64,000 nucleotides of DNA from Lithobates sylvaticus (taxonomy: Eukaryota > Chordata > Amphibia > Anura > Ranidae). The translations under genes and the position numbers were made by a program. Numbering within the stretch: the first letter of the stretch is position 1; every line of letters begins with the position of its first letter. Below the pieces are notes generated by a model that was not told where the DNA came from, searched no databases, and saw only the letters and a list, made by a program, of their open reading frames with translations. The stretch lies in contig CM053031.1 of the NCBI GenBank assembly GCA_028564925.1, positions 96,864,805 through 96,928,804 on the forward strand. The letters run 5' to 3'. Below are positions 33,601-44,379 of this stretch, piece by piece.

Positions 33601-34806
33601 AGCCTGACAGAGGTTCTACCCTCTTTACTCTAGCCTAGCCCCCCCCCCCCCAAAAAAATGGTTTAGATACATTTTAATTCCCACCTAGTTACCACCCCGT
33701 TCAATGACCTCACCTCAGAGCCCCTCAGGGTACTCTTTGAAAACAGGGTAAGTTAAGTTCTTATAAACAAAATAAAACTGGATCAGAATGGAACACAGAG
33801 GTGACTTTTCTGGCAGGCAACGTTAGCAATAGGCAGCGTGTGGTACCTGCTCTTTGCAGGACTTTTACTTATAAAAAGTAAAACATTTTGACAAGTTTAT
33901 TTTACACAAAGGTATGCTTCAGCCCCATGATGAAGAGGTGTAAATGACTCAAATCACGTTCCAACTGTGCATGTGCCACTGATGAAGTTGGGCGGAGAAG
34001 GTTTTATTCCTAGGACTTTGCTTCTGTGTTCCTTACTGTGGTCACAGCAGTCTTTGGATCTGTGTCCCCAGTAATTAGAGGCGTCTGGGTCCTGTCCATT
34101 CCCTATGCTGATGGCCAAGGCTGTGGCCAGTTGATGCCTTACTGCTGATCCCCTGTGTTCCATCACATTCATGCCCACCCACCCTCATACTGTTACTATT
34201 GTGAGTACAATTTTATCCTTTATTAAATATATGTTTTTACATGCTATATTATGGAGCATTTGCGCCTTGTTTCTATCCTTGGATGGTGGCCTCTGAAGTT
34301 TCAGTTTCTAACCTACAACTGCTCCAAAAGCCTCCTATTGGCAATAGATTTTTTTAGGTGCAATATGGACACTTCTAGACACAGCTAGGACACAATGGAA
34401 CACTTTCTGATTTCCCATGTGTTCATAGCAAACATACTGTATATACAGTTACTGTCAAGTTTAGCATTTTCAAGCCTATTTCCAAGGGCATAATATTAAA
34501 GACTTTTACTAGTTTGTTCTGGTCTTACCTTGATAAGAAGATACATACAGTAAATTCTCTATATGGTTGTTCTGAATGTTAAAAAAAAATAAAAATCTGT
34601 TTTATATTCCCTATATTCTGCCTCCTCCAGCTCAAAAATACATTTAAAGCAATAACACTTATATGTCTCCTAATGCAAAGTGAAGTAAACAGGGTTACTA
34701 ATCTGGTGCATCACTGTATGTGAGGGTTAATTACTTACTATTACTTAATAAAATTAGCAGAATTTAGCAAAAATTTAGCAGTCACTATATTAATATAATG
34801 CATCAT
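33601..34806. other. Unclassified non-coding DNA
   Basis: A C run followed by an A run lies at 33640-33657. The words CTGATGAAG (33975) and ATGATGAAG (33927) resemble half a hammerhead core, but the other half is missing. No gene was recognised. Confidence 0.4.
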
Positions 34807-35820
34807 AATCTATAAGCCATAACGTTTTTTTTTCGAAAAAGTCCTTAAGGCAAAGCAGCGCATCGAAATTATCAATTGTACGCCATTCGGTAACAGTATA
34901 ATGCAAAAAACCCAGTCAGACAAATCCAATTGGAGTGCTTGAGCAATAGTTCATGGATAATTTGTTTGGTGTATGGAGAATGCACCTTCACTGCACCACG
35001 TGACTCCACTCCCCTAGGAAATTACCAGAGTTATGTCAAAACACGCTTTGGATATATTATGGCCAAACATCAATGTCAAAGGTTTATCATCCATAGTATT
35101 TCAAATAGTTCGCCAGAACAATGGATTGGTGCCTCCAATTCACAATATTCTCACTCATGTGACCGTAAGCAATTCCATAGGCAGCAGCCTGCAAAACAAC
35201 CAAATTGACCCTAACAATTTGCACTAAAATACACAGGATTTTGTTTGCACACAAATATGGTTCCCACATCAAAGCTCCTCTGTATATACTGCAGTCCTAA
35301 CTCTATAATTTATAGAGTTAGGACTGCAGTATATATAAAGGAGCTTTGATGTGGGCACCATATTTGCAAAAGTGTGCAAACAAAATCCTGTGTATTTTAG
35401 TGTAAATGTTTAGGGTCAATTTGGTTGTTTTGCAGGCTGCTGCCTATGGAATTGCTTACGGTCACATGAGTGAGAATATTGTGAATTGGAGGCACCAATC
35501 CATTGTTCCAGCAAACTATTTGCAATACTGTGGCGGATAACCCTTTGACGTTGCTGTTTGGGCATAATATATCCAAAGCGCGTTTCTACATAACTCTGGT
35601 AAGCGCATTTCCTAGGGGAGTGGAATCGCATGGTGCAGTGAAGGTGCATTCTCTATACACCAGGCAAATTATCCATGAACTATTGCTCAAGCACACCAAT
35701 TTGATTTGTCTCACTGGGTGTTTTGCATTATACTGTTACCTAATGGTGTACAATTGATCATTTCAAAGCGCTGCTTTGCCTTAAGGAAATTTTCTAAACT
35801 AACTTTATGGCTTATAGATT
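34807..35820. repeat. 1-kb palindrome with almost no spacer
   Basis: The left arm 34807-35307 and the right arm 35311-35820 are reverse complements over their whole length, with scattered differences (roughly 85-90% identity by eye). They meet at ATTTATAGAGT with only a few central bases. Shared text includes GCAATTCCATAGGCAGCAGC and GATATATTATGGCC-type words, and the arms give mirror-image open frames ending QFHRQQPAKQPN. CTTAAGG..CGAAATTATC near 34851-34880 vaguely resembles a decayed hammerhead. It probably represents two opposed element ends joined head to head. Confidence 0.75.
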
Positions 35821-36807
35821 AGGATGACTTGTATGTCTCCATTTAGATTTTTAAAAGGGATGTTATCCTCCCAAATAAAATAAAAATACAGCATTTGATG
35901 TCTAGATAATATATATTCATATAATTTATTTCTAAAATTCATAAGTCTTTCTTACTAAACTTACTGAAATTCACCTACCCTGTAAAAGAAGAGGTGAATA
36001 CTCACCTCTCCTGCCTCATATGAAATGTCTTTCCACACCAAAACCTCCAGAAGTGTTGATTTGCTTAGTGGTTTGCTCAGTGGTTCTTCCCACCGATCTC
36101 TTGTGTCCTGTGGTGACATGAGCACAAAACATGTCCTACATAAACGGGAGCAAGCTTGCTTTAAAGCTCTGGGCACACCAAGAAAAACCCTGGCATTGCC
36201 CCCCCCCCCCTCACTGCGAGGGTTAAATGCTTGTTAGGTCTGGGGGGGTTCCAGAAGAAATTGCATATTGCTTACCTGCTCGAGCAGGCTTCGACACTGT
36301 TCTCCTCACTAAAGCTCCAGCCTGTGGGTAGAACTTCATTGTCATCCCATACAAGTATTAACTCTGTATTGTAAGAGGTGAAGTGCAACTACGGCATGAA
36401 GTAGCTTACAGAAGATGCTTTGACAGACCATATGCCAGGATTGAGGGGGCTGGAGCATGGAGACGATAAGTAATACAATCTTGACAGACTTGCCAATAAG
36501 CGCAACAGAGAGAAGAGAAGAGAAGAGTGGGGATTTCAAATCGGACAGCTCAGCATCCACAGAAGACAATCTGGCTCTTGTATGTAGATAGTTATATAAA
36601 ACAGAGCATATCCGTGTGCTTTTTGGATATGCATATTTGTAAAAGCTTGTTTAGAATTGGCAGGCTAAGGTCACATGGGATTAGCTCATTTAAAGACAGC
36701 TGCCAGCAGATTCTGTCTTCTGCATTAATGTTTGTGAACTCATGCTTTCTTGCATTTTAGGCAGCAACTGTAAAAAAATAAAAATAATAATTGTATGTGG
36801 CTCTTGG
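35821..36807. other. Unique non-coding DNA
   Basis: No repeat or exon was recognised. A C run lies at 36200-36211. The open frames have no known domain. Confidence 0.45.
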
Positions 36808-37853
36808 TATTTAGGGATGTGCCGAACACCCCCCTGTTTGGTTCGCACCAGAACATCTCGAACATGGAAAAAGTTCTAGCAAACATGCAAACTCTATTAA
36901 AATCTATGGGACACAAACATGACAAATCAAAAGTCCTCGTTTTAAAAGCTTATATGCAAGTTATTGGCATAAAAAGTGTATGGGGGGGTCTGGGTACTGC
37001 CCTGGGGGACATGTATCAGTCGGGCAGACTCTATGTCTGCCGGTGACCTGCAATCGCCTAGTACAGAGGTAGAATGGGGATCTGTTTATGTAAACAAGCA
37101 GGTCCCCATTCTAACAGGGGACATGACAGAGATCTGCTGTCCCTAGTCATTGGGAACAGTGATCTCTGTCATGTCCCTGGCAGCCCATCCCCCATACAAT
37201 TAGAACACACCTAGGGAACACACTTAACCCCTTGATCGCCCCCTAGTGTTAACCCCTTCCCCCAGTGTCATTTGTACATTGATCAGTGCATTTTTATAGC
37301 ACTGTTCAATGTAATAATGTCACTGGTCCCCAAAAAGTGTAATTTGGGGTCAGATTTGTCCTCCAAAATGTCGCAGTCCCGCTAAAAATCGCAGATCCCC
37401 TCCATTACTAGTGAAAACAATAAAAAAGTCCCTAAATCTATCCCATTGTTTGTAGACGTGATAACGTTTGCACAAACCAATCAATATATGCCTTTTGCGA
37501 TTTTTTTTTTTTTTTACCAAAAATATTTAGAAGAATATATATCGGCTTAATCTGATGAATAAATGTGTTTTTTTCATATTTTTTTGCATATGTATTATAG
37601 CAAAAAGTAAAAAAAAAAAATTATTTTCAAAATTACCACTCTTTGTTTATTTATAGCGCAAAAAAATAAAAACCGCAGAGGTGATAAAACACCACCAAAA
37701 GAAAGCTCTATTTGTGGGGAAAAAAAGGAAATCAATTTGTTTGGGTACAGCATCGCACGACTGCGCAATTGTTAGTTAAAGTGATGCAGTGCCGTATCGT
37801 AAAAATGGCCTTGTCCTTAAGGGGGCAGATCCTTCCGTTCCTTAAGTTGTTAA
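36808..37853. mobile_element. Composite repeat: GTTCG-rich piece joined to a TTAACC-family copy
   Basis: From 36808 to about 37019 the sequence is a ranid repeat with GATGTGCCGAACACCCCCC and AAAGCTTATATGCAAGTTAT. From about 37020 it continues as the interior of the TTAACC family (TCTATGTCTGCCGGTGACC, later AAGAAAGCTCTATTTGTGGG) and ends at TTAA 37850-37853. The left end of that family is missing, so the two pieces were joined by insertion or deletion. Non-coding. Confidence 0.6.
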
Positions 37854-38149
37854 ATAGAAAAATATAAAAAAAAAATGATCCACCTTCTGGGAGGCTACTC
37901 ACCATCTGCCTCCTCTCTGCTTTGATAGTTCTTATATAGGCAAGGGGCAGGGCCACCTGGTTATTTCACCCGGTGACACCGCCCCTTCTGACGTCACTTG
38001 GCATCAGAAGGGCGGTCTCACCAGTTGACGTAGCTGGGAAGCCCTGACCCTTGCCTATATAAGAACTGTCAAAGCCGAGAGGAGGTGGGTTTTCTTTTTC
38101 TATTCTTTGTTTCCGGCAGGTGTCGTGATTCATGTGGTCATTATGTAAG
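37854..38149. repeat. Inverted repeat with GC-box-like core
   Basis: The arms at about 37921-37948 and 38054-38081 (AGTTCTTATATAGGCAAGG and its complement) enclose a second hairpin, CGCCCCTTCTGACGTCA with ATCAGAAGGGCGG. The words CTTATATAGG and TGACGTCA look like a TATA box and a CRE-type site. That could be the promoter of an element, but I have no evidence that it is used. Confidence 0.5.
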
Positions 38150-38594
38150 ATGTACCCGTCGCCAATTTACATGGGGGGTGGGGCAGGATGTGGGGGCTTC
38201 CTAAAGGGGGCTTCCAGATTCCGATAAGCCCCCCACCCACAGACCCTGACAACCACAGCCCAGGGTTGTCAGGGAAAGGCCCTTGTCCCCATCAACATGG
38301 GAACAAGTTGCTTTGGGGGGCACCCTAAAGCACTCTCCCCATGTTGAGGGCAAGTGGTCTGGTATGGTTCAGGAGGGGGGGCACTCGCTCGTCCTGTCCC
38401 CCCTTTCCTGGTCTGCCAGGCTGCATGCTTGGATAAGTGTCTGGTATGGATTTTGAGAGGGGACCCCACAACATATTTTTTTCTAATTTTGGCGTGAAGT
38501 TCCCCTTAAAATCTATACCAGACCCAAAGGTCCTGGTATGGATTGTGGGGGGACCCCACGCTGTTTTTTTTTTAATTGTATCATGGGGTTCCCC
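38150..38594. repeat. GC-rich ranid interspersed repeat
   Basis: The text matches the opposite strand of 39845-40100 and 51740-52130 in its landmarks: GATTCCGATAAGCCCCCC, CCTTGTCCCCATCAACATGG and GGTCTGGTATGG. It ends at the TTAA of the next repeat (38595). I cannot name its superfamily. No reading frame is credible. Confidence 0.55.
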
Positions 38595-39165
38595 TTAACC
38601 ACTTCAATACAGGGCACGTTCACCCCCTTCCTGTGCAGACCAATTTTCAGCTTTCTGTGCTCTCACATTTTGAATAACAGTTACTAGTCATGTAACACTC
38701 TACCCAAACAATATTGTTATAATTTTTTTTCACACTAATTGTGTATTTAATCACCACTGGGTTTTTATTTTTTGCGATGATAAGTAAAAAAAAAGCGCAC
38801 ATTTTGAAAAAAAAAAACTTTTTTTTTAGTTTCTATTATACAATTTAGCAAATTAGTAATTTTTGTTTATAAATTGGTGCCAACATTTATACTGCTATAT
38901 ATCTTTGGTAAAAAATAACTCAAATTATTGGATATTATTTAGTCTGTGTGAAAGTTATAGAGTCTACAAGCTATGGTGCAAATCATAAAAAAATTGATCA
39001 CACCTGATGTACTGACGGCCCATCTCATTTCTTGAGGCCCTGAAATGTCAGGAAAGTACAAATACCCTCCAAATGACCTATTTTTGAAAAGTAGACAATG
39101 CAAGGTATTTAGTAAGAGGCATGATGAGTTTTTTGAAGTTGTAATTTTTTCCCAATTTTTAATTT
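38595..39165. mobile_element. TTAACCACTTCAATAC-family repeat fragment
   Basis: The unit starts TTAACCACTTCAATACAGG. It runs through CCAATTTTCAGCTTTC and CTGAAATGTCAGGAAAGTAC, and ends in GTATTTAGTAAGAGGCATGA, a landmark also found at 61149. The left half is related to the insert at 24493-24665. No coding capacity. Confidence 0.55.
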
Positions 39166-39535
39166 TTTTTTACACTACACTATGTTATTCACAAATCACA
39201 AATCACAACACTACACTACACTGCACTAAACTGACTGAACACACAATCCACTAACCCTGCCTACTACGCAGCCTTATATAGTGTGGGGCGTGGACTTAGC
39301 CCCTGAGCCATGATTGGCCAAAGCCTTTGGCCAATCATGGCTCTCACAGTACATCATGCTGTGATTGGCCAAAGCATACAGGTCAGGTCAGGTGCATGCT
39401 TTGGCCAATCAGCAGCAATCAAAGCATTGCGAGATTGCATTGCATTATGGGGCGCTCGGTGGCGGGCAAACTTCCCGCTGAGCGCCCCGTTTGTTCATGT
39501 GTCCAGCCCATCCCTATTGGTATTAAAGACATTGT
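39166..39535. repeat. Hairpin-rich repeat with a perfect 39-bp palindrome
   Basis: GAGCCATGATTGGCCAAAG and its exact complement meet around one base at 39305-39343. Further TTGGCCAATC words recur nearby at 39364, 39400 and 39406. A second hairpin, GCGCTCGG..TGAGCGCC, lies at 39452-39487. These ATTGG (CCAAT-box-like) words probably reflect the repeat family and not a promoter. Confidence 0.55.
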
Positions 39536-39768
39536 GGTTGATTTTATAAAGGCAAATAGACTGTACACTTTGCAAGTGCAGTTGCACTCATTTTCCCCAG
39601 AGATTAACTTTGTAAAGAATACCCAAGGAAAAATAAAAAAATATTGCATTTTTGCGTGCACATGATTAGATGAAGGAAATCAGCAGAGCTTTACCATATT
39701 TACTAAACTCTGTGGAAAATGAATGCAACTGTACTTGCAAAGTGCACAGTCTAATTATCTTTATTAAA
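39536..39768. mobile_element. MITE with about 60-bp inverted ends
   Basis: The two ends are complementary over about 60 bp: GACTGTACACTTTGCAAGTG on the left and CTTGCAAAGTGCACAGTC on the right. The family is related to the short element inside the Tc1 copy at 54483-54744 (GGTTGATTT edge, CACTTTGCA words). It has no coding capacity. Its right edge abuts the TTAA of the next element. Confidence 0.6.
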
Positions 39769-39844
39769 GGGGTTGTAAAGTCAGAGGTTTTTTTTATCTT
39801 TGTGCATTCTATGCATTAGGATAAAAAACCTTCTGTGTGCAGCA

Positions 39845-40137
39845 TGGGGGGTGCCCTGGGGAAAGGGGGGCCGTGCGGCCCCCCCCACCCCAAAGCACCT
39901 TGTCCCCATGTTGATGAGGACAAGGGCCTCTTCCCGACAACCCTGGCCGTTGGTTGTCGGGGTCTGCAGGCGGGGGGCTTATCGGAATCTGGGAACCCCT
40001 TTAATAAGGGGGCCCCAGATCCCGGCCCCCCAACCCTATGTGAATGAGTATGGGGTACGATGTACCCCTACCCATTCACCTAAGGTGTAAAATGTAAAGT
40101 AAAAAAAAACACCCACACTTTTGAAAAAAATAGTTTA
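39845..40137. repeat. GC-rich ranid repeat inside the 2-kb block
   Basis: Landmarks CCTTGTCCCCATGTTGATGA, TTGGTTGTCGGGGTCTGC and CCTACCCATTCACCTAAG are shared with 51890-52130. This is one of three copies in the window. No credible frame. Confidence 0.6.
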
Positions 40138-40600
40138 TTGCACTGCTCCGGGGGTCTTTTTCCGTCTTGGGGGGTCTTCTCGCCGGACTCCCCCGCCATT
40201 TACCAAGCTCTTTTACCGAGCGGGGGAAGTCCGGCTACCTTCTTCGTCGTCGCCGCCGTCTGGGGTCTCGATCCGCCTTCGGGGGGTCTTCTTCCGGCTT
40301 GGGGGTCTTCTCGCCGGACTCCTCCGCTCTCTTCTGCTCTTTTACCTAGCTCTTTCACGAGGGGAGGAGTCCGGCTACCTTCTTCGTCGTCGCCGCCGTC
40401 GTCTGGGGGTCTCGATCCGCCTTCGGGGTCTTCCGGGGGTCTCTTCTGTTCTTGCGGCGGTCGTCGTCTTCCGCGCCGCCGGCGCCTTCTTCTTCTTGTC
40501 CTTCTTCTTGTCCTTCTTGTTCTTCTTCTTCTTCCGATGTTGACCCGTCGCTCTCTCTGCCCGGAATGCCTGTGCCGCTCTGCGCTCGGACTTATATAGG
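40138..40600. repeat. CTTCTT-rich tandem region with long artefact frames
   Basis: A unit of roughly 130-140 bp, with GGGGGTCTTCTCGCCGGACTC, a GTCCGGCTACCTTCTTCGTC segment and TCTCGATCCGCC, occurs twice (about 40165-40290 and 40300-40430). It is followed by CTTCTTCTT runs. Plus-strand frames of up to 153 codons are rich in Ser, Leu and Arg, and the minus strand reads KKKDKKKK and RRRRRR stretches. I treat these as composition artefacts; no domain is visible. Confidence 0.55.
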
Positions 40601-40636
40601 GACATGGGGGGACAGGGTCACATGTTCATGTCACAT

Positions 40637-40712
40637 GGTGACCCCGCCCCCTTGCGATGTCACAGTCCAGCATCCTCCGGGACTGTGACAACACAAGGGG
40701 GCGGGGTCAACC
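40637..40712. repeat. Strong GC hairpin just before the hammerhead motif
   Basis: GACCCCGCCCCCTTG and CAAGGGGGCGGGGTC pair, and inside them GTCACAGTCC pairs with GGGACTGTGAC around about ten bases. The stem ends right where stem I of the hammerhead at 40711 begins. The placement suggests it belongs to the same element. Confidence 0.6.
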
Positions 40713-40750
40713 CATTGATAACGTCATCTGTGACGAAACGACGTATGGGA
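40711..40750 (+). ncRNA. Decayed hammerhead ribozyme motif
   Basis: CCCA (40711-40714) pairs with TGGG (40746-40749) as stem I. UUGAUAA (40715-40721) takes the CUGANGA place with two changes (C3, G8). Stem II is GUCA-UCUG-UGAC, followed by intact GAAA (40735-40738), then CGACGU and A as the cleavage-site base. Stems I and II are clear and the core is imperfect, so this is homologous in layout but probably inactive. Confidence 0.5.
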
Positions 40751-41830
40751 AGGCACGCAGTGACGCCACCACGGAGATCGTGAACGGGGGACGGGTTTAC
40801 ACTGGCCGGCCGGCGGTGTGTTGAATGTGTTCGTTTTATTCTATCTGTGTAAGTGCTTTTAATCCTTTTAAATAAACTATTGCTTATCAGTATCACGCTA
40901 TGGGCGGCCCCCCTTTTTTTGTATATTTGAGCTGACCAGTTTGATGTCCCTGATTGGAGCGGAGTCTGTGGAGGTTCTTTTTCCCTCTGAGTGGGTGTCC
41001 CAGATTTGATTGATCCTATCAGCCATCTCCCACCCGGGAAGTTGCAGGCTTCATATGCAGTGCTTTTTGGTCATAGCCATCTGGTAAGCGCAAAATTTTA
41101 AAGGTGGATGGGATCGCACAGATTTTTTGCATGCCTATCACAGCGGTGTTTTATATGCTACCAAACTACAAGTCTGCCCACTACATACAACCAGGCTTTC
41201 TAGCAAAGAAGACTCACAATCAGGACTAATGTGGTTCTTAACGGACTTTATTCATTATACTCTGTGGATTCTTTTATAGTTACGTTGTGTATGCACTTTA
41301 ATTCCCCTTTATTGCATATTGGTCACTTGTGCTTTTTTTCTTTTTTTCTTTTTTGTGTTATTAATTTTCTTTTGGCGCAGCTTTATTTATTTATATACTT
41401 TGTGTGTGAGTATCCCACTTTTAGCAGCAGCCTTTTAAGTTAGGGTTTTTTTTAACTTTTTTCCTTTTTTTAGCGCGGTTTATTTTGTTTTTATTAGTAT
41501 ATGTGAGTAACTGTAGACACTAAAAGGTGTTTCTAGGTGGGGTGATGGTGATCCTGTCCTGTCGGCGCCAATGCCTATTGAAAAGAGGCTTACCGGAGGT
41601 CACAGACTTACTGAGACATACGCCTCATAAGTCGTGACAGGCTTTTCTGTGGAGGGTTACCAGGTCCCTTTTCCACGAGTGGATTCCAAGGTGGAGATGC
41701 ACGTAATAAAGGCAGGTAGGATGTGGTCATCAAGACTCCATTAATTCTCCCGTATTCATAAGTATTATGTCATGCTGGGTGGACTACAGCAGCAGCATCT
41801 TCGATACTTATTACTATTTACTACGAGCCT
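40751..41830. repeat. Unclassified remainder of the 2-kb block
   Basis: The sequence after the hammerhead motif has an AATAAACT word at 40870, T-rich stretches (41330-41470) and no recognised frame. It may be the rest of the hammerhead-type element. Its right edge is the second 59-bp repeat copy. Confidence 0.35.
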
Positions 41831-42272
41831 GGTTTTTTTTATCTTTGTGCATTCTATGCATTAGGATAAAAAACCTTCTGTGTGCAGCAGCCCCTCTAAT
41901 ACTTACTTGAGCCCATCCCGATTCAGCATTGTTGCAGGAGAGACTCTCCCTTCTCATTGGCTGAGACAGCAGCATGGCGCCGTTGGCTCAATCAAAGTCA
42001 GTTAGCCAATAAGGAGAGAGAGGGAGCGGGGCCGAACCATGGCTCTGTGTCTGAATGGACACACAGATCAGCAGGTCAGCTTGTGTGCCCCCATAGCAAG
42101 CAGCTTACTGTGGGGGCACTCGGCAGGAGGGAGGGGCCAGGAGCGTCGATGAGGGACCCAAGAAGAGGAGGATCCATGCTGCTCTGTGCAAAACCACTGC
42201 ACAGAGCAGGTAAGTATAACATGTTTGTTATTTTTAAATGAAAATAAAACTGAGACTTTAGTATCACTTTAA

Positions 42273-43095
42273 ATCAACCCCATTGAATCAAATAGGCATA
42301 GGAGCAGTATAACCCATCATTATTAATATTATAACAAAGGGGCACTTGCCCTTTAAGCACTCAAAAAAAAACTTGTTCTGACAGAAATCTGGTGGTTAGC
42401 ATTGCTAACATCTATGTAAAAAGTTGAAATCGGAAATCCTGATCTACCTTCTTCTTTCGGTATGTGTCCAAGAAAGTACTGGGGTCACTGGATCAGTATC
42501 ACAGGCACAGACAGGCATCTAGCTTTCTCACGTGGTTGTCTGCAATGCAAGCCATAGTTTTTCCATGCAGGTTTACTTTAGCACAAGAAGCTGAAAGGAA
42601 ACCACTTCTGGACCAGCCGCCGCAGTTTTACTGCAGCAGGTTGGCTCCCCTGGGCAAAACAATATTACCTTGCGTCTCTTTGCCTTTTGGCCACTAGGGG
42701 GCACACACACCCGCAACGCGCCACCAGAGCCGATGCGAGTGCCCGGCAGATTCTGGTTCTCTCAGGGGGGAGGAGACTGATTGTGTGTTCATACTGCATC
42801 ACACGATGGCACAATTGTCAGTTAAAGCAACGCAGTGCCGAATCGCAAAAAATGGCCTGGTCATTGAGCACCCAAATCTTCTGGGGCTGAAGTGGTTAAA
42901 GCGTATTTCCAATTCTGCAGTCAAATTTGAGAAAACTGCACTATAAGTTTGTTATGTGTTCCCATTCACATAGCATACCTAAACAATATACTGTATCTTA
43001 CCTTTTAGATGTTTTTTTAGGAGGAGTTGACATGACTGACTGTTTTTGAGTCTCTCCCAAGTCTATTCTCCTTAACATGATATCAAAGCCTTGTT
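42273..43095. other. Non-coding DNA with a TTAACC-family end
   Basis: From about 42760 to 42899 the right end of the TTAACC family is visible (CAATTGTCAGTTAAAGCAAC, GGGGCTGAAGTGGTTAA). The rest is unclassified, with a patch of CACACACACC near 42702. Confidence 0.5.
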
Positions 43096-43561
43096 TTAAA
43101 AAAAACAAATAAAAAACATGTTATACTTACCTGCTCTGTGCAGTGGTTTTGCACAGAGCAGCCCGGATCCTCCTCTCCTCAGGTCCCTCACCAGTGCTCC
43201 TGGCTCCTCCCTCCTGCTGGGTGCCCCCACAACAAGCAGCTTGCTCTGAAGCACCCAAGCATGCGCGCTCCCAAGCCATGACTCTTTGTGTCTATTCACA
43301 CATGGAGCCACAGCTCGGCCGCATCCTCCTCTGTCTCCTGATTGGCTCACTGCCTGTGATTGACAGCAGCAGGAGCTAATGGCTCCAACTGCTGCCAAAT
43401 TCCAATCAGGAGTGTGAGTCCCTTGTGGAGGCAAGGCTCTCATGGACATGCTGGATCGAGAGAGGGCTCAGGTAAGTAGTGGGGGGGGGGGGCTGCTGCA
43501 CAAAGAAGGTTTGTTTACCTGCATGTAGGTAAAAAACCTTGTGCCTTTACAACCACTTTAA
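43096..43561. mobile_element. TTAA-type MITE (GCTCTGTGCA hairpin family)
   Basis: ACATGTTATACTTACCTGC on the left, the hairpin GCTCTGTGCA..TGCACAGAGC, and the right end TTTACAACCACTTTAA are the family marks. TTAA stands at 43096-43099 and 43558-43561. A near-perfect G run lies at 43482-43491. The 117-codon minus-strand frame is a shadow in repeat DNA. Confidence 0.7.
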
Positions 43562-44379
43562 CATACAATGCAAGAAGCCTAGTTTCTAAACCTTTTATTC
43601 TTTGTTAGGACAGAGTGTTCAAATCTAGTTACAACTAATAATGTAACTAATTTTCTTGTTAAAAAAAATAATGTAACTAATAAAAGATCTGCCTGCACAG
43701 TATAGACAGGGTTAGACAACCCCTCCTCACGAACAAAGAGAACTAATAGGATATTTCCCTGCTGGAGTGTCCAGAATAGAGCATGGAAAAAAGGCAAGCT
43801 GCATTTTAAACATTTCTTTCAAGTCATGCTACATGAATGAGAACATGTAACAAATATAACGTAGATATTATCCAATTTTGGCTGCATAAGTGTAAATGTA
43901 CTTTAAGTAAAAGTAGCCAGTGTGGTGTAAGTTCGCCTGTGATTTTTGTCTTGATAATAATTTTTATTTAAAATTTTAGCTTTCTGTATTGATAATGCAT
44001 CAATTGGCTTTATAAAAATACTGCATCACTGGCGAATTTCGAGCAATGTAGTCATTTTGCCCATAATTTCTCTGTGTCTCTTTATCTTGATCATTATTAT
44101 CTTTTCCTACAACACTTCCCATAAGCCATTAAGTTGCTCCATACAACAACACACTGCACAGCTTGCTGACATAAGGACATTTTCAAAGATGAGCTTAATG
44201 CTTGTTGTCAGCGTGCACATATTTGTAATGATAAAGCATCTTTTTCACGCCAAAATGCCTGTCTTCTAGCTTGCAAGTTTGCCCCCTTAGAGAAGAAGTT
44301 AAGCTTCGGCGGTGTCAGTGCTTGTAGTGGATAAGAAGTGACAGCATGGTAAATGCTTGACATCTGAGTTCCCCTTGAT
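43562..44379. other. Unique non-coding DNA
   Basis: No repeat, exon or RNA gene was recognised. Confidence 0.45.

Larger units (their letters stand above)
39764..42272. mobile_element. TTAA-type MITE split by a 2-kb block
   Basis: The left end, TTAAAGGGGTTGTAAAGTCA at 39764, and the right end at TTAA 42269-42272 belong to the GCTCTGTGCA hairpin family. The body resumes at 41831 after a 59-bp exact repeat (39786-39844 and 41831-41889). Between the two 59-bp copies lies a 2-kb block of other repeats with a hammerhead motif. The hairpin GCTCTGTGCA..TGCACAGAGC is at 42182-42208. Non-coding. Confidence 0.55.

Noticed and set aside
33920-34000. CTGATGA words like half a hammerhead core
   Set aside because: No GAAA with a following short stem III lies at the right distance, and the flanks do not pair.
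37921-38081. Host gene promoter (TATATAGG and TGACGTCA words)
   Set aside because: The words are mirrored by the inverted repeat and no exon follows; an element-borne origin is more likely.
40138-40599. 153-codon Ser/Leu-rich frame that could pass for a membrane protein
   Set aside because: It lies in a CTTCTT-rich tandem region with open frames in several registers and on both strands.
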